A stretch of DNA of 64,000 bases from Phytoamicus setariae (GCF_016722925.1 NZ_JAEQNC010000004.1:186001-250000), one strand, 5' to 3'. Shown: positions 26,054 to 35,385, counted from the first letter of the stretch. A program made the numbers and translations. The notes: generated by a model from the sequence alone, not told the origin.

Positions 26054-26394
26054 CAGTCTGGTCCCGCCCTATTACGGGTGCGATCGATGCTTGCTTCGGC
26101 ATCCCCTTTCGCACTTGCGAAACAAAGCACTTGACTTTCTCATGCGAATGAACGAAATGAGCACCAGCTTTCCCTCAAGGGCGCCGCGTGAGCTGCCCGT
26201 GCGACAAAGGTCGCGATACAAGAGGTCGGGCGCCGTAACTTGATACCTTCCCCCGGGAAGGTCGAATGCGCCGGAAAGTATATTTCCAGAAACTTACAAG
26301 TTCCCAGATCACGCGGGGTTCTTGGGCCAGACGAACCGGAAAGCAATGATGCTTTTCCGGCTGCCCCGTTTGGCACCCCGAAAGGTTATTAGAA
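26054..26394 (+). promoter_or_regulatory. Long structured leader region of the DEAD-box helicase gene
   Basis: These 341 bases contain no convincing gene. Two hairpins stand out. CCTTCCC-CC-GGGAAGG is at 26246-26261. CCGGAAAAGCA-ATGA-TGCTTTTCCGG at 26336-26361 is a perfect 11-bp stem ending 34 bases before the start codon. RNA-helicase genes often carry long regulated leaders, for example for cold induction; that role is inferred here. No promoter could be assigned with confidence. Confidence 0.45.
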
Positions 26395-28161
26395 TTGACC
26401 AGCTTTGATACGCTTGGGCTCTCCCAGTATCTATTGTCCACACTCGGCGCCAGCGGCTTCGAAACCGCCACCCCCATTCAGGGCAAGGCGATCCCCGTCC
26501 TGCTCGAAGGCCGCGACATTATCGGCCTCGCACAAACCGGCACCGGCAAAACCTTGGCATTCGGCCTGCCGCTCGTGCAGATGCTGATCAAGGAAGGCGC
26601 AAGGCCCGATCCGAAAGCGGTACGCGCCCTGATCCTCGCTCCGACCCGCGAACTGGTCAACCAGATCGCCGAGAGCCTGAAAGTCTTCACCAAGAAGTCG
26701 CCACTGAAGATCACCACCGTCGTTGGCGGTGCATCGATCAACAAGCAGAGCCAGATCCTGGAAAAGGGCATCGACATTCTCGTCGCCACCCCGGGCCGCC
26801 TGCTCGACCTTTGCGAGCGCCGCGCACTGACGCTGACGGCAACCCGTTATCTCGTGCTCGACGAAGCCGACCAGATGCTTGATCTCGGTTTCATCCACGA
26901 CCTGCGCAAGATCGTCAAGCTGGTGCCGAAGCGCCGCCAGACGCTGTTGTTCTCCGCCACCATGCCGCAGGCAATCGCCGAACTGGCCGACGGCTATCTC
27001 GACAATCCGGTCGAAGTCTCCGTCAACCCACCGGGCAAGGCTGCCGACAAGGTCGAGCAGCGCGTCCACTTCGTCGAAGGCCGCGATCACAAGACCGTGC
27101 TCCTCAAGGAACAGCTTCGCATCAATACCGAAGGCCTTTCGCTGGTTTTCTCCAAGACCAAGCATGGCGCCGAGAAGCTGATGAAGCATCTCGACCACTC
27201 CGGTTTCAAGGTTGCCTCGATCCACGGCAACAAGAGCCAGGGCCAGCGCGACCGCGCGTTGAAATCCTTCCGCGATGGCGAGATCGACATTCTCGTTGCC
27301 ACCGACGTCGCCGCCCGTGGCATCGACGTCCCCGGCGTCAGCCATGTCTACAACTTCGACCTGCCGCAGGTTGCCGAAGCCTATGTCCACCGCATCGGCC
27401 GCACCGCGCGAGCCGGCCGCGAAGGCGTGGCGATCGCGTTTTGCGGTCCCGAAGACGTCAAGCTGCTTTACGACATCGAAAAGCTGATGGGCATCTCGAT
27501 CCCGGTCGCATCCGGCGAGCGCCCCGACTGGCAGGGCAAGAAGAAGAAAGTCGGTGGTGGCGAAGGCCATCGCGGCCAGCGCGAAACCAGCCGCGGCCCG
27601 CGTGAGGAACGTGCAAAGCGCGAACAGTATGCCGACAAGCGCGCACGCGAAATGTCGAGCTTCGCCGAAGTCGAGGAACTCAGCGGCGGCGAATTCAAGC
27701 CGGTTCGCACCGAAAACCATGGCGAGCGCCGTGACGACAGCCGTCGTGCGCCCCGTGCCGGCGAACAGCGTCGCGAGCGACCCGCCCATGGCGATCGTCC
27801 GCATCGTGGCGAACGCCCGGCTCAGGGTGAACGCCCTGCCCGCGCCGAGCAGCCGCATCGTGGCGAGCGCGCCGCGAACGGCGAACGCCGTGACAACCGC
27901 AACCATGGCGAAGGCGCGGCCAAGCCCCATGGCCAGAACCGTCATTCTCCAGTGCGCCATGCCGGCTTTGCCGACGACCGCAACCTGATCGCAGGCGATG
28001 TCTCCGGTGACGCACGTCCGGCCCGCAAGCCGCAAGGCCAGCCCGGCGCCAAGCCGCAGGCAGCTGCCAGCAAGAAGCAGTGGCACGGCGGTAACCGTGG
28101 TGGCAACGGTGGCAATGGTGGCCAGCGCCGCAAGGCCACTGGCGGCAACCGCGAGGGCTGA
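26395..28161 (+). CDS. DEAD-box ATP-dependent RNA helicase (RhlE-like)
   Basis: A 588-residue RNA helicase. It has the Q motif region GFETATPIQGKAIP, motif I AQTGTGKT, Ia PTRELVNQ, motif II VLDEAD, III FSATMP, then domain 2 with VATDVAARGIDVPG and HRIGRTARAG. From about residue 375 a basic low-complexity tail rich in Arg, Gly, Glu and His repeats short units like GERPAxGERPAR and ends in a Gly/Asn-rich run; such tails bind RNA. It acts in ribosome assembly and RNA decay at low temperature. The start is TTG at 26395 with AAAGG upstream. A strong terminator follows at 28220-28254. Confidence 0.93.
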   Translation: MTSFDTLGLSQYLLSTLGASGFETATPIQGKAIPVLLEGRDIIGLAQTGTGKTLAFGLPLVQMLIKEGARPDPKAVRALILAPTRELVNQIAESLKVFTKKSPLKITTVVGGASINKQSQILEKGIDILVATPGRLLDLCERRALTLTATRYLVLDEADQMLDLGFIHDLRKIVKLVPKRRQTLLFSATMPQAIAELADGYLDNPVEVSVNPPGKAADKVEQRVHFVEGRDHKTVLLKEQLRINTEGLSLVFSKTKHGAEKLMKHLDHSGFKVASIHGNKSQGQRDRALKSFRDGEIDILVATDVAARGIDVPGVSHVYNFDLPQVAEAYVHRIGRTARAGREGVAIAFCGPEDVKLLYDIEKLMGISIPVASGERPDWQGKKKKVGGGEGHRGQRETSRGPREERAKREQYADKRAREMSSFAEVEELSGGEFKPVRTENHGERRDDSRRAPRAGEQRRERPAHGDRPHRGERPAQGERPARAEQPHRGERAANGERRDNRNHGEGAAKPHGQNRHSPVRHAGFADDRNLIAGDVSGDARPARKPQGQPGAKPQAAASKKQWHGGNRGGNGGNGGQRRKATGGNREG

Positions 28162-28219
28162 TAACCCACAACAAGAACACGAGCTCAGTCCCGTAGGATT
28201 GAGCTCGGATGGCGAATTT

Positions 28220-28254
28220 AAGCCGTCCGCGGATAGTTCTGCGGGCGGCTTTTT
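28220..28254 (+). terminator. Intrinsic terminator after the helicase gene
   Basis: AAGCCGTCCGC (28220-28230), a 10-base loop and GCGGGCGGCTT (28241-28251) pair over 11 bp with one G-U, followed by TTTT. Confidence 0.88.
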
Positions 28255-28300
28255 GCTACCCCTGTTTCCTGCTTTTGCATGAGCCATGGAGACGGACTGA

Positions 28301-28666
28301 ATGAACCTGATCTCGCACATCGAAATACCGGTCGCGAACCTGGAGAGAGCCACGAGTTTCTATGCCACGGTCTTCGGCATTGCATTCGGGAACATCGTCA
28401 ATCTCCATGGAAGCAGGATGGCGCACTTTCCCTTCGAGGAAGGAAAAGACGGCGCCAGCGGCGCCCTCGCAGAAGGCGAAGCGTATGTGCCAACGGTAAA
28501 CGGGGCGATCGTCTATTTCAGCGTCGCAGATATCGATGCCGTCATCAAAAGGGCCGTTGGCCACGGAAGCGAAGTTCTCTTCCCGAAGACCGCAATCGGC
28601 AAGCAGGCCTTTGTTGCCGAAATCAAAGACAGCGAAGGCAACCGTATCGCGCTTCAGACTTTGTGA
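28301..28666 (+). CDS. VOC-family (glyoxalase-like) protein
   Basis: A 121-residue vicinal-oxygen-chelate protein with paired beta-alpha-beta-beta-beta modules: HIEIPVANLERATSFYATVFG at the start, YFSVADIDAVIKRAVGHG in the middle and AEIKDSEGNRIALQTL at the end. A His near residue 6 and a Glu near the end could be metal ligands. The family covers glyoxalases, dioxygenases and resistance proteins, so no reaction is assigned. The ATG at 28301 is preceded by GGAGACGG. It stands alone after the helicase terminator. Confidence 0.85.
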   Translation: MNLISHIEIPVANLERATSFYATVFGIAFGNIVNLHGSRMAHFPFEEGKDGASGALAEGEAYVPTVNGAIVYFSVADIDAVIKRAVGHGSEVLFPKTAIGKQAFVAEIKDSEGNRIALQTL

Positions 28667-28769
28667 GACCCACGGCTGATAGGAATATTAGCTCCTGTTT
28701 CCGAACTCTTCATAAAGTTGCAGCAATATACCAACCCAGTGAATCGTAGCTCACCGACTCCGGGGCAGA

Positions 28770-29708
28770 ATGTTGTTTTCACACGAGCAATTGCAGTCCA
28801 TCCTTTCGACTTTGCCCGACCCGGCGTTCATCCTGACAAGAAGCGGCCGCTATGCGGCGTTGTTCGGCGGCACGGACGATCGCTATTATCATGATGGTAA
28901 CAGCCTCGTCGGGCAAACGATGTTCGACGTTCTCCATTACGAGAAAGCCAACTGGTTCGCCCAACAGATCAGCCGCGCCCTGGATTCTAAAGCGCTGCAT
29001 ATCGTCGAATACACCCTGAGCGGCAGCGACGTGAAAGGGTTGGAGAACTCAGGGCCTCACCTGCCCATCTGGTTTGAGGGCCGCATCCAGGCACTGGGGT
29101 TTCAGGTCGATGGCGAAGATGCCGTCGTCTGGGTTGCAAGCAACATTACCGAGAAAAATGCAATCGAGATGCGCCTGCGCGAACAAAGCGAGACGGATGC
29201 CCTCACGGGACTGTTCAATCGCCGAAAACTGCTGGAAGCTCTACAAAGCCGTTACGAGCTGTTTTTCCACCAACAGGCGCCGACGACGGCGATGATGTTC
29301 GATGTCGACAATTTCAAGCAGATCAACGATGAACTCGGCCATCTGAAGGGGGACGAAGTGTTGAGCGAGATCGGCTGCGTTTGCCGCAACGAACTCGGTA
29401 CCAACAACATTCTCGCGCGTCTCGGTGGCGACGAGTTCGTGGTTCTTATGCCCGGCACGACCTGCGACGAAGCGGAAAAAATAGCGAACCTGCTACGTCT
29501 CCGCATCATCATGGACATTGAGGACAAACTGAAAATCGGCACGACGATCAGCGGAGGCCTGAGCGAATTCTGGCCCTCTGACACCTCATGCGAAGACGTC
29601 CTGAAGCGTGCTGACGACGGCCTCTATCAGTCCAAGCGCGATGGACGAAACCGGATTAGTACAATCCGCCCAGGGTTTCAGTTGTCGAAAAGCGCAGTCG
29701 GCATGTAA
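28770..29708 (+). CDS. PAS-GGDEF diguanylate cyclase
   Basis: A 312-residue cytoplasmic protein with an N-terminal PAS domain (about 10-125; LSTLPDPAFILTRSGRYAALFGG and WVASNITEKNAIE) and a GGDEF domain (about 140-300). The active-site loop is intact (ARLGGDEFVVLMPG), along with DALTGLFNRR and FDVDNFKQIND. It should make cyclic di-GMP from two GTP. The RxxD inhibitory I-site expected five residues before GGDEF is absent (GTNN there), so product inhibition by that route is unlikely. The ATG at 28770 has a weak GGGG upstream. No EAL domain or partner is adjacent. Confidence 0.9.
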   Translation: MLFSHEQLQSILSTLPDPAFILTRSGRYAALFGGTDDRYYHDGNSLVGQTMFDVLHYEKANWFAQQISRALDSKALHIVEYTLSGSDVKGLENSGPHLPIWFEGRIQALGFQVDGEDAVVWVASNITEKNAIEMRLREQSETDALTGLFNRRKLLEALQSRYELFFHQQAPTTAMMFDVDNFKQINDELGHLKGDEVLSEIGCVCRNELGTNNILARLGGDEFVVLMPGTTCDEAEKIANLLRLRIIMDIEDKLKIGTTISGGLSEFWPSDTSCEDVLKRADDGLYQSKRDGRNRISTIRPGFQLSKSAVGM

Positions 29709-29867
29709 GCGGAACGCCCAGTCCGGCCCCTGGCTGCAGGCCAGATGGCGGAAATAATCCAGTGTAACTCCGATTGCCAGTCATGCTCACGGACTGGCGC
29801 CGTCGCGCCAGGCCACAGCACCAGTCGTGCTGACGGGCGTGAACATCATTGACGGCGTCCTCGATAG
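29709..29867. other. Intergenic gap between convergent genes
   Basis: These 159 bases separate the cyclase gene from mntH. I see no gene and no hairpin with a T-run in them. Confidence 0.5.
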
Positions 29868-31208
29868 CTATCCCAACGCCAGATCGTAGAGCAGCTTGAT
29901 GTTGAGCCCGGCGATGAACACCGCAATGAAATAGGCCAGCGCACTTAGCCAGCGCGGGGAGACAAGTTCGCCCATCTTGGCTTTGCTGGCGGTGAACATA
30001 ACCAGCGGGAAGACTGCAAACGAAAGCTGCAGTGACAGCACCACCTGCGACAGGATCAGCAGCTTGCCGGTACCGCTCTCGCCATACCAGATGGTGACGA
30101 TCGCGGCCGGGACGATGGCAATGGCGCGCGTCACAAGGCGGCGCATCCACGGCGGAATTCGAAGCTGCAGAAACCCCTCCATGACGATCTGTCCGGCGAG
30201 CGTTGCCGTCACAGTGGAATTGATGCCGCATGCCAGAAGCGAGATGCCGAACAGGATGGGGGCGACCGCGAAGCCAAGCAACGGCGCCAACAGTTGTTGC
30301 GCTTCGCCAAGCTCAGCGACCTCGGTGCGGCCGGTCGTGTGAAAGGCGGCTGCGGCCAGGATCAAGATCGAGGCGTTGATTAACAGGGCGAACATCAGCG
30401 CCACGGTCGAGTCGATGGTCGCATAGGTCAGCGCGCTTTTCTTGTCTTCGACCGTGTCGCCGAAATCGCGTGTCAGCACGATGCCGGAATGCAGGTAGAG
30501 ATTGTGCGGCATGACGGTCGCACCGAGAATACCAAGCGCCAGATAGAGCATTTCGGGGTTCTTCAGGATCTCGGTGGTCGGCGCAAAGCCGCGGATGACG
30601 TCTCCCCAAACAGGGTCGGCCATGAAGATCTGCATCCCGAAGCAGACGGCGATCACGCCGAGCATTGCGATGACGAAGGCCTCGACCCAGCGAAATCCGA
30701 GTTTCTGCAGATAGAGGATCAGGAACACGTCGAGCGCAGTGATGACCACGCCGATCTCGAGCGGGATGCCGAATATCAGATTGAGGCCGATGGCCGTGCC
30801 GATCACCTCGGCAATATCGGTGGCGATGATGGCCAGTTCCGCCAGCGCCCACAGCATATAGGACACCGGTCTGGGGAATGCGTCACGGCAGGCTTGCGCC
30901 AGATCCCGCCCCGAGGCGATGGCCAGGCGGGCGGTAAGCGACTGCAGGATGATGGCGATAATATTGGAAATCAGCGCCACCGTGAGCAGCGTGTAACCGA
31001 ATTTGGAACCACCGGCGAGCGATGTAGCCCAGTTGCCGGGGTCCATGTACCCGACCGCAACCATATAGCCGGGGCCAACGAACGCAGCCATTTTCCTGAA
31101 CTTTGAGGCATTCCTCGCGACGGAAATGGAGCGATGCACATCCGAAAGTGACGCCTCCCCGCGTTCCGCCCGCCATCCGCCTGCCTGCCATTTTACATTT
31201 GCGTCCAT
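29868..31208 (-). CDS. mntH: Nramp-family manganese transporter
   Basis: A 446-residue inner-membrane proton-coupled divalent-metal importer with about eleven helices. The metal-binding signatures are present: MDPGN in helix 1 ([21 protein letters not shown], near residue 48) and [10 protein letters not shown] in helix 6. Mn(II) is the usual substrate of bacterial MntH, and Fe(II) is possible. The perfect Fur/Mur-like palindrome at 31226-31244 lies just upstream of the start, supporting metal-dependent repression as seen for mntH and sitABCD of other Rhizobiales. The ATG at 31208 is used; the first 35 residues are hydrophilic. Confidence 0.93.
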   Translation of the reverse strand: MDANVKWQAGGWRAERGEASLSDVHRSISVARNASKFRKMAAFVGPGYMVAVGYMDPGNWATSLAGGSKFGYTLLTVALISNIIAIILQSLTARLAIASGRDLAQACRDAFPRPVSYMLWALAELAIIATDIAEVIGTAIGLNLIFGIPLEIGVVITALDVFLILYLQKLGFRWVEAFVIAMLGVIAVCFGMQIFMADPVWGDVIRGFAPTTEILKNPEMLYLALGILGATVMPHNLYLHSGIVLTRDFGDTVEDKKSALTYATIDSTVALMFALLINASILILAAAAFHTTGRTEVAELGEAQQLLAPLLGFAVAPILFGISLLACGINSTVTATLAGQIVMEGFLQLRIPPWMRRLVTRAIAIVPAAIVTIWYGESGTGKLLILSQVVLSLQLSFAVFPLVMFTASKAKMGELVSPRWLSALAYFIAVFIAGLNIKLLYDLALG

Positions 31209-31225
31209 TGATGTCAGCTTTTGCT

Positions 31226-31244
31226 ATTGAGAATTATTCTCAAT
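31226..31244 (-). promoter_or_regulatory. Fur/Mur-type operator of mntH
   Basis: ATTGAGAAT-T-ATTCTCAAT is a perfect 9-1-9 inverted repeat. Its core TGAGAAT-T-ATTCTCA matches the 7-1-7 Fur pattern TGATAAT-n-ATTATCA. It starts 18 bases upstream of the mntH ATG, where a bound repressor would block transcription. Mur, the manganese-responsive Fur homologue, is the likely binder in Rhizobiales. Confidence 0.72.
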
Positions 31245-31433
31245 GTAACAGCAAATCGATGGCTGGCAATAGAACCAGAGCAATAAATTTTGTCGTTGTT
31301 TCTGCGTGCCGGAACACGTGCCCGTTGTGCGCATGACATGCAGACAGAGTTGCAAAACTGTGGCACAACTGCTCAGACGGCTGCCTGCCGCACATCAAAC
31401 TCATGCGAAATCGCCTTAACTGAACGGTTTTCT

Positions 31434-32888
31434 GTGATCGACCTCCTCAAGACCTACTGGCCACATATCCTTGCCGGCGTCTCGCTGATTACCGGCGGCA
31501 TCGCCGCAGCCCATGCCGCCATGACCAAGGAAGACGTTCGTGCCGCCACCGGCTGGGTCGGCGTCATCATCTTGTCGCCCATATTGGGGGCACTGATATA
31601 TCTGGTTGCCGGCATCAATCGCATCCGCCACGCCGCACTCGCCACCCGGCGCGGTGCCCGTCGCAGCCTTCTGAGCGAAGCCGATACCCATGTGCTGGGC
31701 CGGGAAGATATTGCCGAACTGTTTGGTCGACAATTCATGGCGCTCAACCGCCTGGGCGATACCATCACCCGGTTCTTCATGACCACCGGCAATTCGATCG
31801 AACTGCTCGCGACCGGCGATGCCGCCTACGCGGAAATCTGCAGGGCGATCGATGAAGCTGAACAAAGCATAGTCGTCGAGAGCTATATTTTCGACCGCGA
31901 CAGGATCGGTTTGCGGGTTGCCGACCGGCTGATCGCCGCCTTCAAGCGCGGCGTGGATGTACGGGTACTGATCGACGCGGTGGGTGCACGTTATTCGACG
32001 CCAAGCATCATCGGTCATTTCGAAGAGGCTGGCGTGCCCGTGGATGCCTTCAACGGCAATGTCATCAAGGGCCTGCGTCTGCCCTACGCCAACCTGCGCA
32101 CTCACCGGAAGATCATCGTCATCGACGGCAAGGTCGGATTTACCGGCGGCATGAACATTCGTGAGGGCTTTGCGGGTGAATTTGCCGGAAGCAATTTCAG
32201 CCGCGACACGCATTTCAAACTGACCGGTCCTGTCGTCCGCGACCTGCAAACCGTGGCGCTCGAGGACTGGCATTTCGCTTCGGGTGAAAAGCCGGACTTT
32301 CCCTCCCCGAACGGTATCAACCCCTCGGAGCCGACAAGCCCGCGCTATATCCGGGTCGTCTCGTCCGGGCCGGATGCAGGCTTGGAAACCAACCACAAAA
32401 TGCTGCTCGGCGCTTTCTCCATCGCCCGCTCCACCGTTCGCATCATGTCTCCCTACTTCCTGCCGGATCGCGAGTTGATCAGCGCCATGGTCACTGCCGC
32501 GCGCCGGGGTGTCGAGATTGACATCCTGATCCCGCAGGACAACAATCTCAAGCTTGTCGATCGCGCCATGTCCGCCCAGTTCGACCAGCTCCTGAGATAT
32601 GGGTGCCGCATCTGGCGGGTTGGCGGTACGTTCAACCATTCCAAGCTGCTGACGATCGATGGCACATGGTCCTATGTCGGCACCAGCAATCTCGACCCGC
32701 GTTCATTACGTTTGAACTTCGAAGTGGACCTTGAAATACTGGATTGGGAATTCGCCGCCGAGATCGAACGGCTTGCCGACGAGGCAATGCGGAAAGCCAC
32801 GGAAGTCACCCTCGACAGTTGGCGCGCACGGCCATTTGCCCTCCGGCTGCTCGAAAAACTGGTCTGGCTTGGATCGCCCTACTTGTGA
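31434..32888 (+). CDS. cls: Cardiolipin synthase (phospholipase D family)
   Basis: A 484-residue membrane enzyme with two N-terminal helices (DLLKTYWPHILAGVSLITGG; GWVGVIILSPILGALIYLV) and two PLD motifs: LRTHRKIIVIDGKVGFTGG and FNHSKLLTIDGTWSYVGTSN. It condenses two phosphatidylglycerols, or uses other phospholipid donors, to form cardiolipin. The GTG at 31434 gives the family length. The frame is open upstream to 31290 with an ATG at 31338, but those residues do not look like the family. It is divergent from mntH and 50 bases before an EEP-family gene. Confidence 0.9.
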   Translation: MIDLLKTYWPHILAGVSLITGGIAAAHAAMTKEDVRAATGWVGVIILSPILGALIYLVAGINRIRHAALATRRGARRSLLSEADTHVLGREDIAELFGRQFMALNRLGDTITRFFMTTGNSIELLATGDAAYAEICRAIDEAEQSIVVESYIFDRDRIGLRVADRLIAAFKRGVDVRVLIDAVGARYSTPSIIGHFEEAGVPVDAFNGNVIKGLRLPYANLRTHRKIIVIDGKVGFTGGMNIREGFAGEFAGSNFSRDTHFKLTGPVVRDLQTVALEDWHFASGEKPDFPSPNGINPSEPTSPRYIRVVSSGPDAGLETNHKMLLGAFSIARSTVRIMSPYFLPDRELISAMVTAARRGVEIDILIPQDNNLKLVDRAMSAQFDQLLRYGCRIWRVGGTFNHSKLLTIDGTWSYVGTSNLDPRSLRLNFEVDLEILDWEFAAEIERLADEAMRKATEVTLDSWRARPFALRLLEKLVWLGSPYL

Positions 32889-32938
32889 AACCGGCAAAGA
32901 GACATACGTAAAGACCGAGAAACCAGGGACATCAGCAG

Positions 32939-33733
32939 TTGATACTGTCGGCAATTAGAAACATGCGTTCGCGACCAAACGCAGCCCCCATCGCCAAGGA
33001 ACGCGCGAGCGGTGAGCTGGTGGTCGCGTCCTACAACATTCACAAATGCGTGGGGACAGACGGAAAACGAGACCCCGACAGAATCTTGCAGGTCATCCGG
33101 GAAATGAGCCCGGACATCATAGCGCTGCAGGAAGTCGATACCCGCTTCGGCGAGCGCAAGGGGCTGCTGAACCTTCAGCGCATCGACCATGATTGCGGGC
33201 TGGTGCCGGTGCCGCTGAGCCGCGCGTCCGCCGCCCACGGCTGGCACGGCAATATCGTTCTGGTTCGCAAGGACATGGTGAGTGCAGTGCATGAGTTTCG
33301 CCTGCCGGGACTGGAGCCGAGGGGCGCGTTGCTGGCAGACATCGATTTCGACGACGGGCCGGGCGTTCGCATCATCGCGGCGCATCTTGGTCTATTGCGC
33401 CGCTCGCGCCGGCAACAGGCCGACAGACTCCTCGACATCATGAGGCGACATACCGCAAAGCCGACGTTGCTGCTCGGGGATTTCAACGAATGGCGGCTCG
33501 GCGCGCAATCCTCGCTATCGACCTTCCGCACCGCCTTCGGAAGCCTGCCGGCGGCCGTTGCGAGTTTTCCCTCGCGTCTGCCCTTCCTGGCGCTCGATCG
33601 TATCATCGCCGATCGCGAGGGCCTTATCGATGCGGTCAGTGTCCACGATTCGCCGCTTTCGCGCGTCGCCTCGGACCATCTGCCGATCAAGACGACCCTG
33701 CGTTATCAAGATGCGGTGCTTGGCGCGGCCTGA
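32939..33733 (+). CDS. Endonuclease/exonuclease/phosphatase family protein
   Basis: A 264-residue EEP-superfamily hydrolase. Conserved residues are visible in order: VASYNIHKCVG, the metal Glu in IIALQEVDTR, HLGLLRRSRRQQ, LLLGDFNEWR and the catalytic SDHLPI. Members cut nucleic acids or phosphoesters; because this gene follows cls by 50 bases, a phospholipid-related or sphingomyelinase-like role is possible but unproven. The start may be TTG at 32939, with AGGGA upstream, or ATG at 32963. Its last 28 bases overlap the convergent EamA gene. Confidence 0.87.
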   Translation: MILSAIRNMRSRPNAAPIAKERASGELVVASYNIHKCVGTDGKRDPDRILQVIREMSPDIIALQEVDTRFGERKGLLNLQRIDHDCGLVPVPLSRASAAHGWHGNIVLVRKDMVSAVHEFRLPGLEPRGALLADIDFDDGPGVRIIAAHLGLLRRSRRQQADRLLDIMRRHTAKPTLLLGDFNEWRLGAQSSLSTFRTAFGSLPAAVASFPSRLPFLALDRIIADREGLIDAVSVHDSPLSRVASDHLPIKTTLRYQDAVLGAA

Positions 33734-34641
33734 AGCGTTTTGGGCTTGCGACCCGCAAGCCACACGCCCGCGACCACGATGACTGTGCCCGCAATCATCC
33801 AGAAACCGAGCGGCTCGCCGAGGAAGATGTAGGACTCTATGGCCACGGTCGGCGGCATCAGGTAGATCAGCGATGCCGCGCGCGAAACCTGCCCCCTGCG
33901 GATCATGTAAAGCAGCAGCGCCACAGCGCCCATCGACAGCGCAAACACCGACCAGGCCATGACCAGCATCAATTGCAGGCTGAAATCGAACTTCGGTTCC
34001 TCGGTCACGAAGGTGAGCGCGAAAACCACCGAGAAGGCGCCGATATACTGATAAACGGCGGTGGTGCGCATGTCGCCGCCATGGATGAAACGCTTCTGAT
34101 AGAGCGTTCCGAGGACGGCGCCTGACATCGCGACGATGTTCACGGCGATCGGAAATGCACGCTCGGCGAACACGGCTGCGTCGACGCCTTCGAAACTTGG
34201 AACAAGTGCCGTAAGTATCCCCAGGAAGCCGAGAACCAGACCCATCAGCTGAGTGCCGGACAGCTTCTCGCCGACCAGCCATGGTGCAAGAGCCCCAGTC
34301 ATGAGCGGTTGAAGCGCGGCAATGACGCCGGAGACCGAAGCCGGTACGCCATTGAAAATCGCCCACCACACCCCACCGAGATAGGCGCCATGCAGCAACA
34401 GTCCCGAGACGAAGCCATGGGCGATGAACTTCGGATCCTTCGGCCAGCGGGCGCCACTCGCGACACTGAAGATAGCGAATGCAACGGCAGCAAGCGCAAA
34501 GCGGACGGATAGAAATACCTCAGCCGACGCATGCCCTATACCGTAGACCGGCGAAATCCAGCCGGACGACCATAGGAGAACGAACAGCACCGGCGCGAAG
34601 CGCTCGAGTTTCAAAACAATGCTCCGGGGATATGTCTGCAA
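33706..34641 (-). CDS. EamA/DMT-family transporter
   Basis: A 311-residue membrane protein with ten predicted helices in two EamA repeats (first ending near LVPSFEG, second beginning near AVNIVAMSGAVLGTLYQKRF). It starts with the typical LFVLLWSSGWISPVYG. Drug/metabolite transporters export amino acids, nucleotides or other small molecules; the substrate is unknown. It converges on the EEP gene with a 28-base overlap and stands upstream of nothing on its strand, so it is probably a single-gene transcript. Confidence 0.87.
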   Translation of the reverse strand: MQTYPRSIVLKLERFAPVLFVLLWSSGWISPVYGIGHASAEVFLSVRFALAAVAFAIFSVASGARWPKDPKFIAHGFVSGLLLHGAYLGGVWWAIFNGVPASVSGVIAALQPLMTGALAPWLVGEKLSGTQLMGLVLGFLGILTALVPSFEGVDAAVFAERAFPIAVNIVAMSGAVLGTLYQKRFIHGGDMRTTAVYQYIGAFSVVFALTFVTEEPKFDFSLQLMLVMAWSVFALSMGAVALLLYMIRRGQVSRAASLIYLMPPTVAIESYIFLGEPLGFWMIAGTVIVVAGVWLAGRKPKTLQAAPSTAS

Positions 34642-34722
34642 AGCAAACGGATCAACAGCCTTCGCGATAGCTCAACCCGCGCACGGCAACAAGCCGAAAA
34701 ACCGACGATCAACTGGTTCAGG

Positions 34723-35385
34723 TCAGAACCCGATCAATGGCTGCAGCATCCGCGCCAGCCAGCCATGCGGACGCATGGAGCCTTCGATGACCGTAAGGCA
34801 GATACATTCGCCTTCCGGCCCCGCTATGGGTTGATGGTCGGATTGCTCATCTTCCTCCGCGATATCACCAGGCAGATAGGTTCCGCCTTCGTCGTGGAAG
34901 GACCCTTTGAGGATTAGCGTCAGCTCCGTCCCCTTGTGCCCATGCATGGGAAGCGCTTGTCCGGCGCGAACCCTGAGCAGCACGACCTTGAAGTCGGGAT
35001 CCTCGGGGACTTCGACTTTGGCAAACCTTATGCCCGGGGCGATACATCGCCAATTGCCGATCTGTCGCGCGGCCAGCGGTGTGGGCAGTGTCACGCCCAT
35101 ATCAAGGCTTGCATGATCATTTCCATGGGGGGCCGTATCGGGGACGGCTTGTTCATCAGGAATGTCCAGGCGCATCAGCATGCGCTCGAACAGATCCTCG
35201 TGGAGTTCAGCAAGCGGCTGCTCCTCCAGGAGGTTGCCACCCAGACTTTCGAACATCGAAAGCCGCTCTTCGCTCTGCGCGGACATCGCCACATGGCTTG
35301 CCACTACCAGCGACGGCGCAGGGCTCAGTTTTCCCGCCGCATAGGCAAGCAATAAATCATCACTGGCTTGGTTGTTCGTCGCCAT
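34723..35385 (-). CDS. chrR: ChrR-type anti-sigma factor with Ser replacing the zinc cysteines
   Basis: A 220-residue cytoplasmic anti-sigma factor. The N-terminal domain (DDLLLAYAAGKLSPAPSLV) is the sigma-binding ZAS fold. As I recall, in Rhodobacter ChrR zinc is held by His6, His31, Cys35 and Cys38; here the positions are Gln6, His31, Ser35 and Ser38 (HVAMSAQS). The C-terminal cupin keeps its metal ligands: His148 and His150 (MHGH), Glu154, and His184 (DHQP). The gene overlaps the sigma gene by one base (TGATG), showing coupling. ChrR releases RpoE in response to singlet oxygen or organic peroxides in relatives. Confidence 0.87.
   Translation of the reverse strand: MATNNQASDDLLLAYAAGKLSPAPSLVVASHVAMSAQSEERLSMFESLGGNLLEEQPLAELHEDLFERMLMRLDIPDEQAVPDTAPHGNDHASLDMGVTLPTPLAARQIGNWRCIAPGIRFAKVEVPEDPDFKVVLLRVRAGQALPMHGHKGTELTLILKGSFHDEGGTYLPGDIAEEDEQSDHQPIAGPEGECICLTVIEGSMRPHGWLARMLQPLIGF

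Noticed and set aside
27750-28150. Tandem short repeats that could suggest a CRISPR or satellite array
   Set aside because: They keep the reading frame and encode the helicase's basic tail; there are no regular spacers.
26431-28353. A 640-residue open frame on the minus strand opposite the helicase gene
   Set aside because: It mirrors a high-GC coding gene, has no domain or ribosome site, and the plus strand encodes every DEAD-box motif.
31290-31433. N-terminal extension of cardiolipin synthase from 31290 or 31338
   Set aside because: No ribosome site, no similarity to the family, and the GTG at 31434 gives the normal length.
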